A DNA stretch of 64,000 bases from Zizania palustris (taxonomy: Eukaryota; Streptophyta; Magnoliopsida; Poales; Poaceae): contig JAAALK010000289.1 in NCBI GenBank assembly GCA_019279435.1, positions 28,450,603 through 28,514,602 of the forward strand, given 5' to 3'. The first letter of the stretch is position 1. Every line of letters starts with the position of its first letter. This document shows positions 1 to 10,220 of this stretch, in pieces. Both the position numbers and the translations under genes were made by a program. The notes under the pieces were generated by a model. That model did no database searches and had not been told where the DNA came from. It saw only the letters and a list, made by a program, of their open reading frames with translations.

Positions 1-109
1 GGCGGGCTTCTTTGACTAACCTTTGACCGGATTCATTTGACTTCTATTGACCATGCAGGACTACTAATGGACATGAGCCTTTACTAAATCTTGGCGTCAA
101 CAGTTGCCC

Positions 110-262
110 AATAAAACAAAAAAACTAACTTTCGTCGACTTAATATAGCCGGCGGAAGTTACTATCATGAGTAAGAACTTCCGTCGGCCACACCTAACCG
201 ACGGAACGGCGGCCAACGGAAATTAGCTTCTTTCATCGGCATAGTTGAGATTTACTGTAGTG
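110..262. mobile_element. Terminal fragment of a CACTA (En/Spm-like) DNA transposon
   Basis: Several direct and inverted copies of a subterminal motif (CTTCCGTCGGC, or GCCGACGGAAGTT on the other strand) are packed here. The block ends at position 262 with TTTACTGTAGTG, close to the CTTGTAGTG end seen in complete elements at 29411-29914 and 40031-41947. Only the right end is visible. The matching CACTACA end lies outside the window or is lost, so no target duplication can be scored. No transposase coding is present. Confidence 0.6.
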
Positions 263-692
263 TTCAGTCAAAAGATTTCACAACTAATTCTGACCATAAA
301 ATCACTTATGTGGAGAACCATAATCACAACAAGCTTAAGTACTAAATTGTGCATTTGAGATAATTTTTAAACCCAAAAATATACTGTATTTTAGGACACG
401 AAATACTTGCTTCTTAATTGCTACATAGTATGTTTCCTAATTTATATGTTCCAACATCAAATCTTATATTTTCTGTGTGTTTTATAATGCTATGTTTTCT
501 TTCGACATTCTTAGCGTATTTATATGTTTTTATATTTATCTAATTTTCCATTTAAATTGGTGATTCGTTGTAGACATTTTAAATTTAAAATATGTGGTAA
601 TATGGGAAGGTGTGGCACATGCGCGGCTGCACGTAGACGGTGGTGGGCATTAAAAAGGGCAAGCAAGCACACAAGACGACACGACACATTCC
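263..692 (+). promoter_or_regulatory. Upstream region of the SAM-domain gene
   Basis: This AT-rich stretch lies between the CACTA end and the ATG at 693. TATA-like runs occur around 518-540 (TATTTATATG, TATATTTATC), but their distance from the start codon is long and none is clearly the core promoter. No other gene is seen. Confidence 0.3.
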
Positions 693-1253
693 ATGGCCGA
701 CTCCGCTGGGCCCCACCACCGACTCTCCGCCTCGCCGCCGCCGGACCCCGGCAAGCGGCAGCGCCGCCCCAGCGTGCGCCTCGCCGGCTCCATCCCTCTC
801 CCCTCCCACCTGCCCCACCCGCGCCGCATTCCCATCACCCCAGCCTCCAGGTCCCGCAAACCCTTCCAATTCCACCCCTCGGGGGCAAAACCCCTCCACC
901 ACCAGGAGAACTCGTCCTCGAGCCCCGCGTCCGCCGAAGACGGAGTCGACGACCTCGTCCTCGCCGCTGCATTCCCCCGCAAGCCGAGGTCCCTGGAGGC
1001 GGACGCGGCGGAGGCGCAGGGAGAGAACGCCGAGGTGGAGGCGGGGGAGGTGGTGGACGTCGGTCAGTGGTTGTGGGGGATTGGGATGGGGCGTTACGCG
1101 GCGGCGTTCGAGGCGCACGAGGTGGACGGAGAGGTGCTGCCGTGCCTCACCATGGACGACCTCCGCGACATGGGCATCGGCGCCGTCGGGGCCCGCCGCA
1201 AGCTCTTCTGCGCCATCCAGAGGCTTCATCCTCCTCCTCCTCCACGGAGGTGA
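693..1253 (+). CDS. SAM (sterile alpha motif) domain protein, 186 aa
   Basis: A single open frame runs from ATG (693) to TGA (1251-1253). The N-terminal half is rich in Pro, Ser and basic residues and contains the block KRQRRPSVRL (residues 21-30), which I recall from a family of small plant SAM-domain proteins. Residues about 120-180 form a SAM domain: VGQWLWGIGMGRYAAAF, then LTMDDLRDMGIGAVGARRKL, which carries the typical turn before the last helix. SAM domains mediate protein-protein or sometimes RNA contacts, so a specific role cannot be inferred. Codon use is strongly GC-biased, as in many grass genes. The start at 693 is the first ATG giving a frame through the SAM domain, in a good context (CCATGG). 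The gene sits on intact host DNA 3.5 kb upstream of a retrotransposon insertion. No intron is needed. Confidence 0.82.
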   Translation: MADSAGPHHRLSASPPPDPGKRQRRPSVRLAGSIPLPSHLPHPRRIPITPASRSRKPFQFHPSGAKPLHHQENSSSSPASAEDGVDDLVLAAAFPRKPRSLEADAAEAQGENAEVEAGEVVDVGQWLWGIGMGRYAAAFEAHEVDGEVLPCLTMDDLRDMGIGAVGARRKLFCAIQRLHPPPPPRR

Positions 1254-4200
1254 AAAAGTTCTGGTCATCCTGTGGAATGCATAGTTAGTTCGGCCCTAAC
1301 TTGGTATGGAACTTAGGATGCGTGGGTGTTCACTGTGTCACATAGCGTAGGAGGTGTAAAAAAGTGTAAAAAATGGAAGGTTTGATCTTTACTTCCTTTT
1401 GAAGTGGTAGTGTGGGCCGTGGTAGTGTCACTAGTGTGTACATACGAAAAAGGAGAAATGGAAATGCTAATTATCTCGTCTTACGTTGTCTAATGCTTTC
1501 AAGTGTTAGGATTTCCTGTAACTATCACGCTTTCAAGTGTCCAGAGATGCATGGAATTGGATTAGGCAAAGTAGCAACATGCTTTGGTATTAGTGGAATA
1601 GCATGATACTCCTTGGTAGTGTTTTACTATGTTTCACTCCGCAGGGTGTTTATTTAATGTTTAATTGTATGCAATGGACTAGATTAGGTTGAGAATTACA
1701 ACAGTATTTCATGTTAGTTGATATTGAAATATGCATTCCAAGCAGATTTTTGCATCTTGCTATGCAATTTGGTTCTTATGATGGTGAGATTCCCTGAAAA
1801 AGTTTATCCAGGGCAGTTTGTACTTTGTTCATGCAGTGTTGTTTATCAGAACTCAGAAGTTGGTTTGTCTTGATGGCAGTATTGATCATAGTGTGTAGTT
1901 GTGTACTTACAGGTTTTGTTGGTTCAAATTTAGATTGAACTGAGCTTATGTTGAATAACTTTTGCTCAGTGCCCTAGGATTCCTCATGGTGTTGGAAAGT
2001 ACTATCATGTAGGAAGCTGACAACTAATATCATTGCAAAGGCCCATCTTGGACTATGTTAACCTGTCACAACTTCCTTAACCATTGAATGACAGAAGTCA
2101 AGTTTCTGTGATATTGGGATGCTAATGCCTGAAATCATGTGGGTATAGAATTGAACCTACAAATCTTAAAGAAGTTCTGATACAAGCCACATTGGTGCAT
2201 GGCCGATCAGTTCAATCTTGAGTGCTACGGTTCTACCTCATTTCCTTAGCCCCTATTGATAAGGTGTTACTTCATTGCCCATGGCCTGTGTAGCTTAAGT
2301 ATTAACAGCTCACTGGATTGGCTTTCTTTCTGGTAGCAAGTAGGACAGTTGGTTATTGTCTTATTTTTATTGCCACTTTTGTTGGTTTGAATGTTATGTT
2401 TTACAATGTTGGTATTTTTTGGGCTCATGGGTCTTCTGTTTGTTTTTCCAGTAAGGTGACAATCCCAGTTACAGATTCGAAGATATCATTCTTGTGTTCT
2501 TGCTGCATCTGTTCTATATGCATGTGTTCTTGACAGGAGTCTTTCATTGTTAATACCAAATCTTCAGCACACAGTAGTTAATTTGTTTCTTTTCATGCTA
2601 CGAATGAAGCCATCTATTTTCTTTTTTTTTCTAGCAAGAAAATGTGGCCGGTTGGTTAATCAACTCGAGAGACAATCCACCTATCATAAATGGAGCCAAC
2701 TAGCCAAGCTATTGAATTCTTCAGAACAAATTGAAAATCTCGTGTATTCTTAGTTCATTTGCTCGAAACCTTCAACTCTTCAAGTATGGGAAATAACTTT
2801 TTGAAGTACTTCACTCTGATTTTGAAATCTCAAAATCCTTGTGCTGTGGTATATGACCAGAAACTTCATCTACATTGTGTGCTTTTTGGCTTTTCGCTTT
2901 CCTATATGATGCTCTTTAACTCCTATTTGGTATTCTGATCTTTCTGCATGCGGTTTTCTTATCATCTAATTTTGGCTGAATTATAAACCATATCATTAGT
3001 AACTGTTCCAAGTAGAAGACTTTAGTGGATGCAAGTATGCAACCGTGAGATCAATAGTTACAAAGTCTTCCTTAAAACTAAAATAAATGGTTTATGTTGG
3101 ACATTCTGCAGAACATTCCACAAATTGCAATTAATTTGTGTACATTTTTGGACGAGTTCTGGATCTCTTACCATCTCGGTTCATGTAACTCTGTAAGTGC
3201 ATACACTGTGTCTTATGAAGATAATAGATATATGGAAGATACTCAAGGTACCTACTCTGTAGCTTATATGGGATTCTAGAACTGAGAATGCAAAAGCGCA
3301 ACTCATGTTGTTGCTGGTGACTGACTGTTCAAACCTTTTTTTACATTAGTTGCTAGTAGTTAGTCCTTCTAATAGTTGTCAGTCATATCTCAAACAGCCA
3401 TTTCTAGTTTTTCTGTGTGTTATACTGTGAAATCTAGCTGTATTCATGTTCAAATTTACAACAAAAGATATTACTTTCTAATGAATCTCCTGTTAGCATA
3501 GCATCAGGTTAATTTGTTTCTCTACAAGTTTCATTTTGTTTCTAGCTAACTGCACCTGTTAGCATAGCATCAGGTTTGAGATCAAGTAGTTTTAAATCAG
3601 TTTCTATTTTGAATCTCCTAAGAACCATCGGAAAATGGAAAGTTTGACTACATTTTTTGAAGCCACGTTATGAATAGTGTTTTTTATTTAGAAAGGGGAA
3701 AAGAATGGCTCCCTTACATCTATTACTAATGTCCAAGTTCTTCTGGCTTATTTTATTTTGATTTTCACAGACTAATTGCCATGGAGCAAATGAAATGTAC
3801 CTTTTCAGTTTTCACATAATGTTTAGTTATTCTGGAATACATTGTAGGTTATTGGTCTAGCTGTCTAGCAAAAGTATGCAATCTAGGGGAGTTTACAGCG
3901 TAGGTGCTGATAATCCAAATTATTTTTTCAGAATTTGTTTGTGGGGTTTATTGTAATGCCTCAGGGTCCAACAAACTTGCTAAGGTCTGCCTTCACGTTG
4001 CATGAATTTTCACAATCTCATTAACTCCCTTACGCTCTTATTGTCACTTTGTGTAGAAGGGTTTGCATAATGACTGATTTCTTTGACACCACTAGCTTTA
4101 TATGTTTGTCTATTTGTTCACAAACAATCAAGTTGGGACCAACTGATACCCTCACATACATTTGCCATTCATGGGCCTTAATGGGATCATATAATCTGGG

Positions 4201-4765
4201 CTGGGATGTTAAATGTATGGATATGTACAGGTGAAATGGAAAATGTCATGGAGATGGAAATTTCTGTACATCTTATTTCCTAGGGTAATAAAGGTGGGAA
4301 CCTTATTAGCATCATCAACTCAAGGAGACAATTTGGAGATGTTCAGAAGGTGATCCTGGTCGACATATTTGCCAAAGTTTTGCTATATTTTAGGGTGCTA
4401 GTGTTTCTGGGACCAGATATAGCATAGTTTTGTATGAAACAATAAATAACAGCATCCGAGATGGTACCAATATTTTGCTTGAAAATATTTCTTGTACAAG
4501 ATGGAGGGTTGCTCCAATGTTTTGTTTGAAGCGTGCAGTCTGCTTTGGGTGCCTGATTCTGCACCATATGAAGGTCTAATCAAATACGAACAGATAAATG
4601 CACCAGTATTTGACCAAACAGATATATTTGCATACAGAAAAAAATGTCAGTTCTTTGAGAAATGACATGTTGAATATTTGGATTGGGCCTTCTCCTGATA
4701 TAATGCAGGGAGTCGTGCACTTCAACTTTTGCTTGACATGTGCAAACATTATCGTTCTAATTTTG
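1254..4765. other. Gene-free stretch downstream of the SAM gene
   Basis: About 3.5 kb of AT-rich DNA with only short frames (70 aa or less) and no recognisable domain. It may include the 3' UTR of the SAM gene and possibly 3' UTR introns, since polypyrimidine-AG stretches are frequent (for example near 2530 and 2630), but no exon chain could be supported. The last bases, ATTTA (4766-4770), are the target duplication of the adjoining retrotransposon. Confidence 0.5.
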
Positions 4766-4770
4766 ATTTA

Positions 4771-5303
4771 TGTTGGGACGACGGATCGAGCCAGCAGGTT
4801 TCTTGGTAGATGAGAGTAATGGAATGTTGTGTGCTAATTATATTCTTGGATTGTGTGTTTATTACAACTGTAGTTGGGGGTATTTATAGGGTGACTCGCC
4901 CGGAATGGTCGGGTACCTCCAAAACCCCCAACCGCTACTCGGTTTGACACTGGTCTGTAGTACAGACAAGAATAGGTGTTACATAGTACAGACAAGAAGG
5001 TGTGATTCTGACAGCGTATCAACCGTGTCGGGCGCTGCAACGGCCGCCCGACACGGCGCAGGCGATCACGATCTTGTCCCCGGACAACCTTGACCGAGTC
5101 TTTCCCCATGTTCGGCTGCGCCCCGAAGCGTCCAAACTTGTCGAAGGCTGGCCTCCGGCATCCAGCTGGTCGCCTCTGGGCCTCCCCGTCCGGAGGCCCC
5201 GGTACCTTCGGTGCAGGGGTCCGGGTCTTCCGATCGTGGCCTCCTCTTCGAACCGTACTGCCCTTCGCGCTTCCAACTGTCATCGGGATTATCTCCCCCA
5301 ACA
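4771..5303 (-). repeat. 3' LTR of gypsy 1 (533 bp)
   Basis: Starts TGTTGGGACGACGG and ends CTCCCCCAACA, with 7-bp inverted termini (TGTTGGG/CCCAACA). It aligns along its whole length with 15819-16399, apart from a 48-bp segment present only in the other copy. On the minus strand it lies downstream of the polypurine tract, which makes it the 3' LTR. Confidence 0.93.
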
Positions 5304-5330
5304 GTAGCCCTCGCTTCTTTCCTCTCGAGT
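5304..5330 (-). other. Polypurine tract of gypsy 1
   Basis: On the minus strand the bases just before the 3' LTR are purine-rich (GAGAGGAAAGAAGCGAGGG, then CTAC). This is the expected position and composition of the plus-strand DNA primer used in reverse transcription. Confidence 0.7.
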
Positions 5331-5810
5331 CTTGCACGAGAGAGGGTGGAAGCGCACATGATAATTCCGATAGCTCTATAAGAAATCAACTCACATAGAG
5401 ATCTTGAATCTTGCTGCGGGACGCCTCCGTCCGATTGCTCCGAAGATGTTCCGGGGCCTTGAAACGTTCTGGAACCCGGAGGCCGAGAGCTGACTTCGGA
5501 GCGCCTTCGGCGAGCTAGTCGCCACGCGCCGTAGTGAAGGGAGGGGCTTTGACCGACTGTTCTCGACGGTCGCGCGTCTTTGACTGCTAGGCTCCAGCGT
5601 ACGAGAAGGCGGACTAGCGCATTACTTAATGTAATCAATGCGCTAAGCATGCAGGCGACGCGGGGGATGGGGACCGTCGAGGACGGGTGCACTCAAAGGC
5701 GAGCCAGCAAGGCCTTAAATGCGGGTGCCGCGCAGCCGGCGCGCGCGCACCGAGTGGCGGAAGGCGGATTGGCGTGGCGCTGAAGAGCCAGGGCGACAGC
5801 CGTCTTCTTG

Positions 5811-5818
5811 TATAAATA
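5811..5818 (+). promoter_or_regulatory. TATA box of the antisense gene inside gypsy 1
   Basis: A consensus TATA box (TATAAATA) lies about 140 bp upstream of the ATG at 5950, on the strand opposite to gag-pol. It is inside the element but outside the LTR (which ends at 5303), so the extra gene seems to have its own promoter. A C/T-rich leader follows (about 5845-5945). Confidence 0.65.
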
Positions 5819-5949
5819 GATCCTGGCCTGCTAGCAGAGCCCTCTCCTGCTTACTTGCTTAGTCCTTCCGCTGCAGTCTTGACCGGCGAGCTCTTGCTCT
5901 CGAGCTCTTGCTTCCCCTTTTCGCTCACCTCTTTTCTCTCCCTCTAGCT

Positions 5950-8900
5950 ATGGCGGAAAGGAGCACCTCTGCTGCAGTGGTAGACCCTCGCTTCCTGCAG
6001 CACCAGATGGCGGCGGCGGCGATGGCTTCAGGTCCATCGGAAGCACGTGACCCGCGGGAGCTCCATCCAGCTTCGGAGCGGTTCTGGGAGCAGACCCTGG
6101 AGCTGGGGCCATCGGCGTGTACGGACGCGTCCATCGAGCAGGCGACCAGGGGTCGCCTTGGTCCCGAATCTAGGGCCAGGAAGCCGGGTGCGGAATCGGT
6201 CCCAGCACCGCGCGAAGGGGAAGTTGTCGTCTTCGAGGCGTTCTTCGACGCGGGGCTGGGGTTTTCGGCTTCGGAGCTCCTCTCCGGAGTCCTGGATGCC
6301 TTCCACCTTGAGCTCCCGCAGTTATCCCCGAACGCCATGGCCCGCCTCGCTATCTTCGAGTGGGCCATGCGCTCTGAAGGCTGCGAGGGCAGGGTAGAGG
6401 TCTTCGCCCAGATGCATGAAGCCCTCTACCAATCAAAGAAAAAGGACGGCCGGGTGCTGGCATTCGGGAACATCAATTTCCAGCTCCAGAAGAGGAACGT
6501 GGACTCCTTCCCGGCGAAGGCGATCAACGAACGGTGGTACTCCAAGTGGGTGCACCGGTGGTTTTACGTCCGAGTGGGGCTGAGCTCCGGGCTTGCCGGA
6601 CCTCCGCGTCACATCTAGTTCTGAAGGGAGGCGGTCGTCGAGGCCAGCGCCGGCTCGGTCTCTGCTCGCATCCAACTTCTTCAAATCGTCGCCCGCCGGA
6701 TGAGCATGCGGGATCTGACGGAGGAGTTCGTGGCCCTCGAGATCCCGCCACTGAAAGAGGAGTGGCCGGCGTCGCTCCGGAGCACCCGGGACGAGTCAAC
6801 ACCTACGGAGCTCTCTCGCCGGCTTGGTTAGCATCCGTCTTCTCAATCTTGTCAATCCTTTCATTACGTTCGAAGGGTCATCGGGCTTAGCCCTCGAGTA
6901 CACGGTTGCTCGTCGCCAAGACCCCCGATGAAGTAGCTCGGATGGCCGAAAGGATCCTCGGAGCTCCCACCCAGGCTGAGTACAAATGGCGGGTAGAACT
7001 CGTGGGGTCTTGGGGGCGGCACAACCGAGTGTGGGACGCGCTCGAGCTTTCTCCCCCTCCTCTCCCGGAGGGGGAAGCCCTTCGCGCGGCTTCAAAGAAG
7101 AGGGGGGCAGACCTAGATGTCGGGCCCTCCCCCAGGCGCCCCTCGAAGAAGAAGAAGGTGGTGAAAGGCCCGAAGAGGCTTTCCCCAGCCCATTCCTCCG
7201 CCTCCCACTCCGAATGGGGGTATTCTAGCGAGGGGGCTGGGACGGAACCGGAGGACCCCTCGGTGGTCCCGGACCTGGTCCGTTCGGAGCGACTGGCTTC
7301 CGGAGGTGCCAGAAGCACTCAATTCCACCGAACCCGTCGCCGCCCGCTCTGAGGGTCGGGCAGGAGGCGCCAAATGTCGAGGTGAAGCCGTCTCCCAAAT
7401 CCACCCCTCCGCGCGACCCGGCCTCAGAGGAGATCTCCACCAGCTCGCGAGGGAGTAGGGAGACCGACAGCCTGGACCGGGGAGGGTTGGCCGACTCCCT
7501 TGGAGCTGTTGAAGAGAGCGCCGACGTAGAGGCCGAGCTTGCTGCGGCGACAGCAGGTTCCCCGGTGAACTCGATAGACAATTTGTTCTATCGGCGGGGC
7601 ACTCCGGGGCGCATCCGGCCCTCGGAAGCCCCTGTTGAAACCGCGGACGAAGGTACGTGGTCCCACTCATCCTTTTACTTGAAAGCATCAGATCCCTCCG
7701 ACTCTAAACTCCGTTTTCCCTGGGCAGGAACATCTGCTCGGGTCTCGGATCTGGCCCCGATACCCTCTGAGGATGCCGCCAACATAGGGCCCGAAGTCCC
7801 TGCTGGTGTAGCGGAAACCTCGAGGCCAGGCGCCGGGGCGGAATCGGAGGAGACCTCCGGAGAAGCCCCCGAGGGGGTTGGTCGAGAGGCTAGGGTCCGG
7901 CCGCCCTCTAGCTCGAGGGGCGCGCGTTCTAGCGTGCCCCTCCTCTGCCCCTTCCTGGAGGAAGGCGAAGACTTCACCTCGAGGGTGGCCCCAGTCCACG
8001 ATTCTTACCTGCGTTTGCGGAAGGCCAGAGTGATAGATGAGCTCAGCCTAGTGGACGACATCGACCTCGGTCGGGCCATCGAGAGCGCCGCGAGCCAGGT
8101 ATTTCCTCGAAGCGCCCTGAGGCAAGCCCCTAGCCTCCTTCTCTGACTCGCCGCTTCATGTGCAGGTAGTCGCGTTGGCGCAGGGTTTGCTGCTATCCTT
8201 GCTCTCCGAACGTAGCCGCCGCGAGAGCAGTGCTTCAGAACTCTCTGGTCCATGAGGCTGGTCCATGAGCAGGCAGCCGAGATCCACTGGCTCCGGACGC
8301 TGGAGGCGGAGGTCGAAGCTCTTCGCCCTCGGGCCGCCAGGGCCGAGGCGCTCGAGGCCCAAATCACGGAGGTCGACACCCTCAAGGCCTGAGTCGCTGA
8401 ACTGGAGGGGCTTCGAGCACGGGCTGCTCAAGCGGACGAGCTCGAAGCAGAGGTCAACACCTTTCGGGCCCAGGCCGCGGAGGTCGAGGGGCTTCGGTCC
8501 TAGGATGAGGAGGCGGACCGGCTTGAGGGAGAAGTCTTCGCACTTCAAGCCCAAGTCTCGGAGATGGACGAGCTCTGGGAGGCAGCAGCCAGCGCCGAGG
8601 CCCTCGAAGCCCGAGTGCTCCAGCTCGAGCGGACCACGGTGGACCTTCTGGCCCGGAAGGAGGAGGCGACTGAGGCGCTATCCCAGGGCGAGAAGACGGC
8701 GGCCGACACCGTAGTGTCCCTCCAGAGGATGCTGGCACGCTACGGCACCGGGTGCACGGCCTTTGACGTCGCCCGGGAGCCCCTTAGCCGCCGGCTAAAG
8801 TTCGTCCAAGCTGCCGTCCGGCAGATAGGCCTCACTGTGTTGAGATACGGTGAGGTATCGGCCCGGGTGGCTGCGCTCGGAATCCTCCATCACCTGGAAG

Positions 8901-9680
8901 CGTCCGGCAGCCCCCTGCCCTCGTCTTCGAGCTCTCACCCCGTCGCCTTCGGGGGGAGCCACCTTCTTTCCCCCAGTCCGGCGGTAGCCCATTCCTGGAG
9001 GGTCCTCCAAGCAACTAGGCAAGCTGAGGGCCCCAACGCGGTCAAGGCCTGGCTGGACGAGGCCCTTCGCTTGAGCGAACCTCCAGCTCCCTCGAAGCCC
9101 CCAGCCGTGGTGCACCAACCGGACCCGAAGGTGTAGTCCTCCTAGGGCCTTTATATCGCAACTCCTGTAATATATTAGACACTCGCCAGCGTATTAATAA
9201 AGAGTAATTGCTTTCTAAAAATCATTTAGGGCGTTCGATCCGCTCATGATTGTGACATCGAGGTCCTCGAACCTAACGAGGCCCTTCGGCACCGGTGGGA
9301 CATTCTTGAAGTCCTTAGAGCCAATCGGCCTACACGTTTCGTCGTCCCCCGAGGTGGCGATGAACATGCAGATCTCGAGATTCTTCAGGAGATTCTAAGC
9401 TCAATTAAGGAAGAAGAGAGAGAGCCTCAGGCTCTGTCTCCGTCGCCTGAACCGGTGGATTGGTCCGACTTGGAGGTTGATCCGAACGAAACACAGCCCT
9501 GGGGCGAAGGTTTACGCAGTTGGGCTCAATTGCAGGAAGATAGAAGGCCTTCCGTGCTCAAAGGAAAGAAGAGAAGAGGCAGCGATGGAGCCTCAGACGA
9601 GGGTAGGCTCCGACCGGGGTGACTGTCCGGACCGAAAAGGCTTCCGGTTCCTACTCGGCTTGGACGAAGACTTCTCCTAA
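5950..9680 (+). pseudogene. Antisense accessory gene of gypsy 1 (putative gypsy-type transposon domain), multi-exon, decayed
   Basis: This gene is encoded opposite to gag-pol, between the integrase end and the 3' LTR. From ATG 5950 the first 220 residues match what I know of the plant 'putative gypsy type transposon' (Transposase_28) family: AFFDAGLGFSASELLSGVLDAF, AIFEWAMRSEGCEG, then after an indel RRMSMRDLTEEFVALEIPPL near 6700 and EVARMAERILG near 6935. A Lys/Arg-rich segment (about 7090-7170) and acidic, Ser-rich stretches follow, then a coiled-coil part (8250-9000) with a conserved RYGEVSARVAALGILHH motif. Introns predicted by comparison with gypsy 2 are 7653-7727 (75 bp, phase 1), 8099-8165 (67 bp, phase 0) and 9131-9229 (99 bp, phase 0). 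All have GT/AG borders. Several stops (6616, 8253, 8391, 8501) and frameshifts show it is broken. The protein's function is unknown. Confidence 0.75.
9230..9680 (+). pseudogene. Predicted last exon of the gypsy 1 antisense gene
   Basis: After the acceptor ATCATTTAG the frame reads through HDCDIEVLEPNEALRHRW, RPTRFVVPRGG, EILSSIKEEE and GLRSWAQLQED. A one-base shift near 9620 leads to the C-terminus GFRFLLGLDEDFS and a stop at 9678-9680. The same order of motifs occurs in gypsy 2 (61784-62263). The joining phase (0) is the same in both elements. No known domain was recognised. Confidence 0.6.
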
Positions 9681-9704
9681 CCTCATTCTTCGCTTTAATT
9701 TCGC

Positions 9705-9710
9705 AATAAA
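9705..9710 (+). terminator. Polyadenylation signal of the antisense gene
   Basis: AATAAA lies 25 bp after the conserved stop at 9680 and is followed by T-rich sequence with another ATTGATG-type run. It would end the antisense transcript before the tandem-repeat block. Confidence 0.45.
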
Positions 9711-9844
9711 CGTTGTACGCTGTATGTTTTATTGATGATGTAAATAATCGAAGCCTTCCTTCTCTGCCCCTTTCCCCCCCTCCTTTGCGGGTAGACGACT
9801 TGTCGACTGGGCGCGAATCAGCAGTAAGGAAGGGAGAAAAAATG

Positions 9845-10088
9845 AGTGGGTGAATCGAGCCGAGGCTCGTAACCCGAGTCGAGGGTGCGTCGAACCGGGG
9901 CTCGGGACCCGAGTAGGGGGTGCGTCGAGCCGGAGCTCGGAACCCGAGTAGGGGTGCGTCGAGCCGGAGCTCGGAACCTGATTAGGGGGTGCGTCGAGCC
10001 GGAGCTCAGAACCCGAGTAGGGGGGCGTCGAGCCGAAGCTCGGAACCCGAATAGGGGGTGCGTTGAGCTGTAGCTCGGAACCCATATT
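9845..10088. repeat. Tandem repeat, about 35-bp unit, 7 copies
   Basis: Units of the form CGTCGAGCCGGAGCTCGG followed by AACCCGAGTAGGGGGTG repeat head to tail with few differences. The block lies between the 3' ends of the convergent pol and antisense genes of gypsy 1. The equivalent position in gypsy 2 (60995-61420) has a different tandem repeat. Confidence 0.85.
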
Positions 10089-10220
10089 GCTTGGTGAAAC
10101 TACGCTTTGGTACCGCAGTGCGTCCACTTTGGTCAAAAACGTTCACATGATATTTTATTGAATCGAAGGTTGGATACAACAGTGGCCGGCATCGGCCAGC
10201 ATCGGAAGACACTTATGAAA

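Noticed and set aside
585..1268. 227-aa minus-strand and 254/214-aa plus-strand frames over the SAM gene
   Set aside because: GC-rich shadow frames. Only the 693-1253 frame holds a recognisable domain.
4834..5692. Minus-strand frames of 167 and 208 aa
   Set aside because: They read across the 3' LTR and polypurine tract of gypsy 1 and have no homologous counterpart in the other LTR context.
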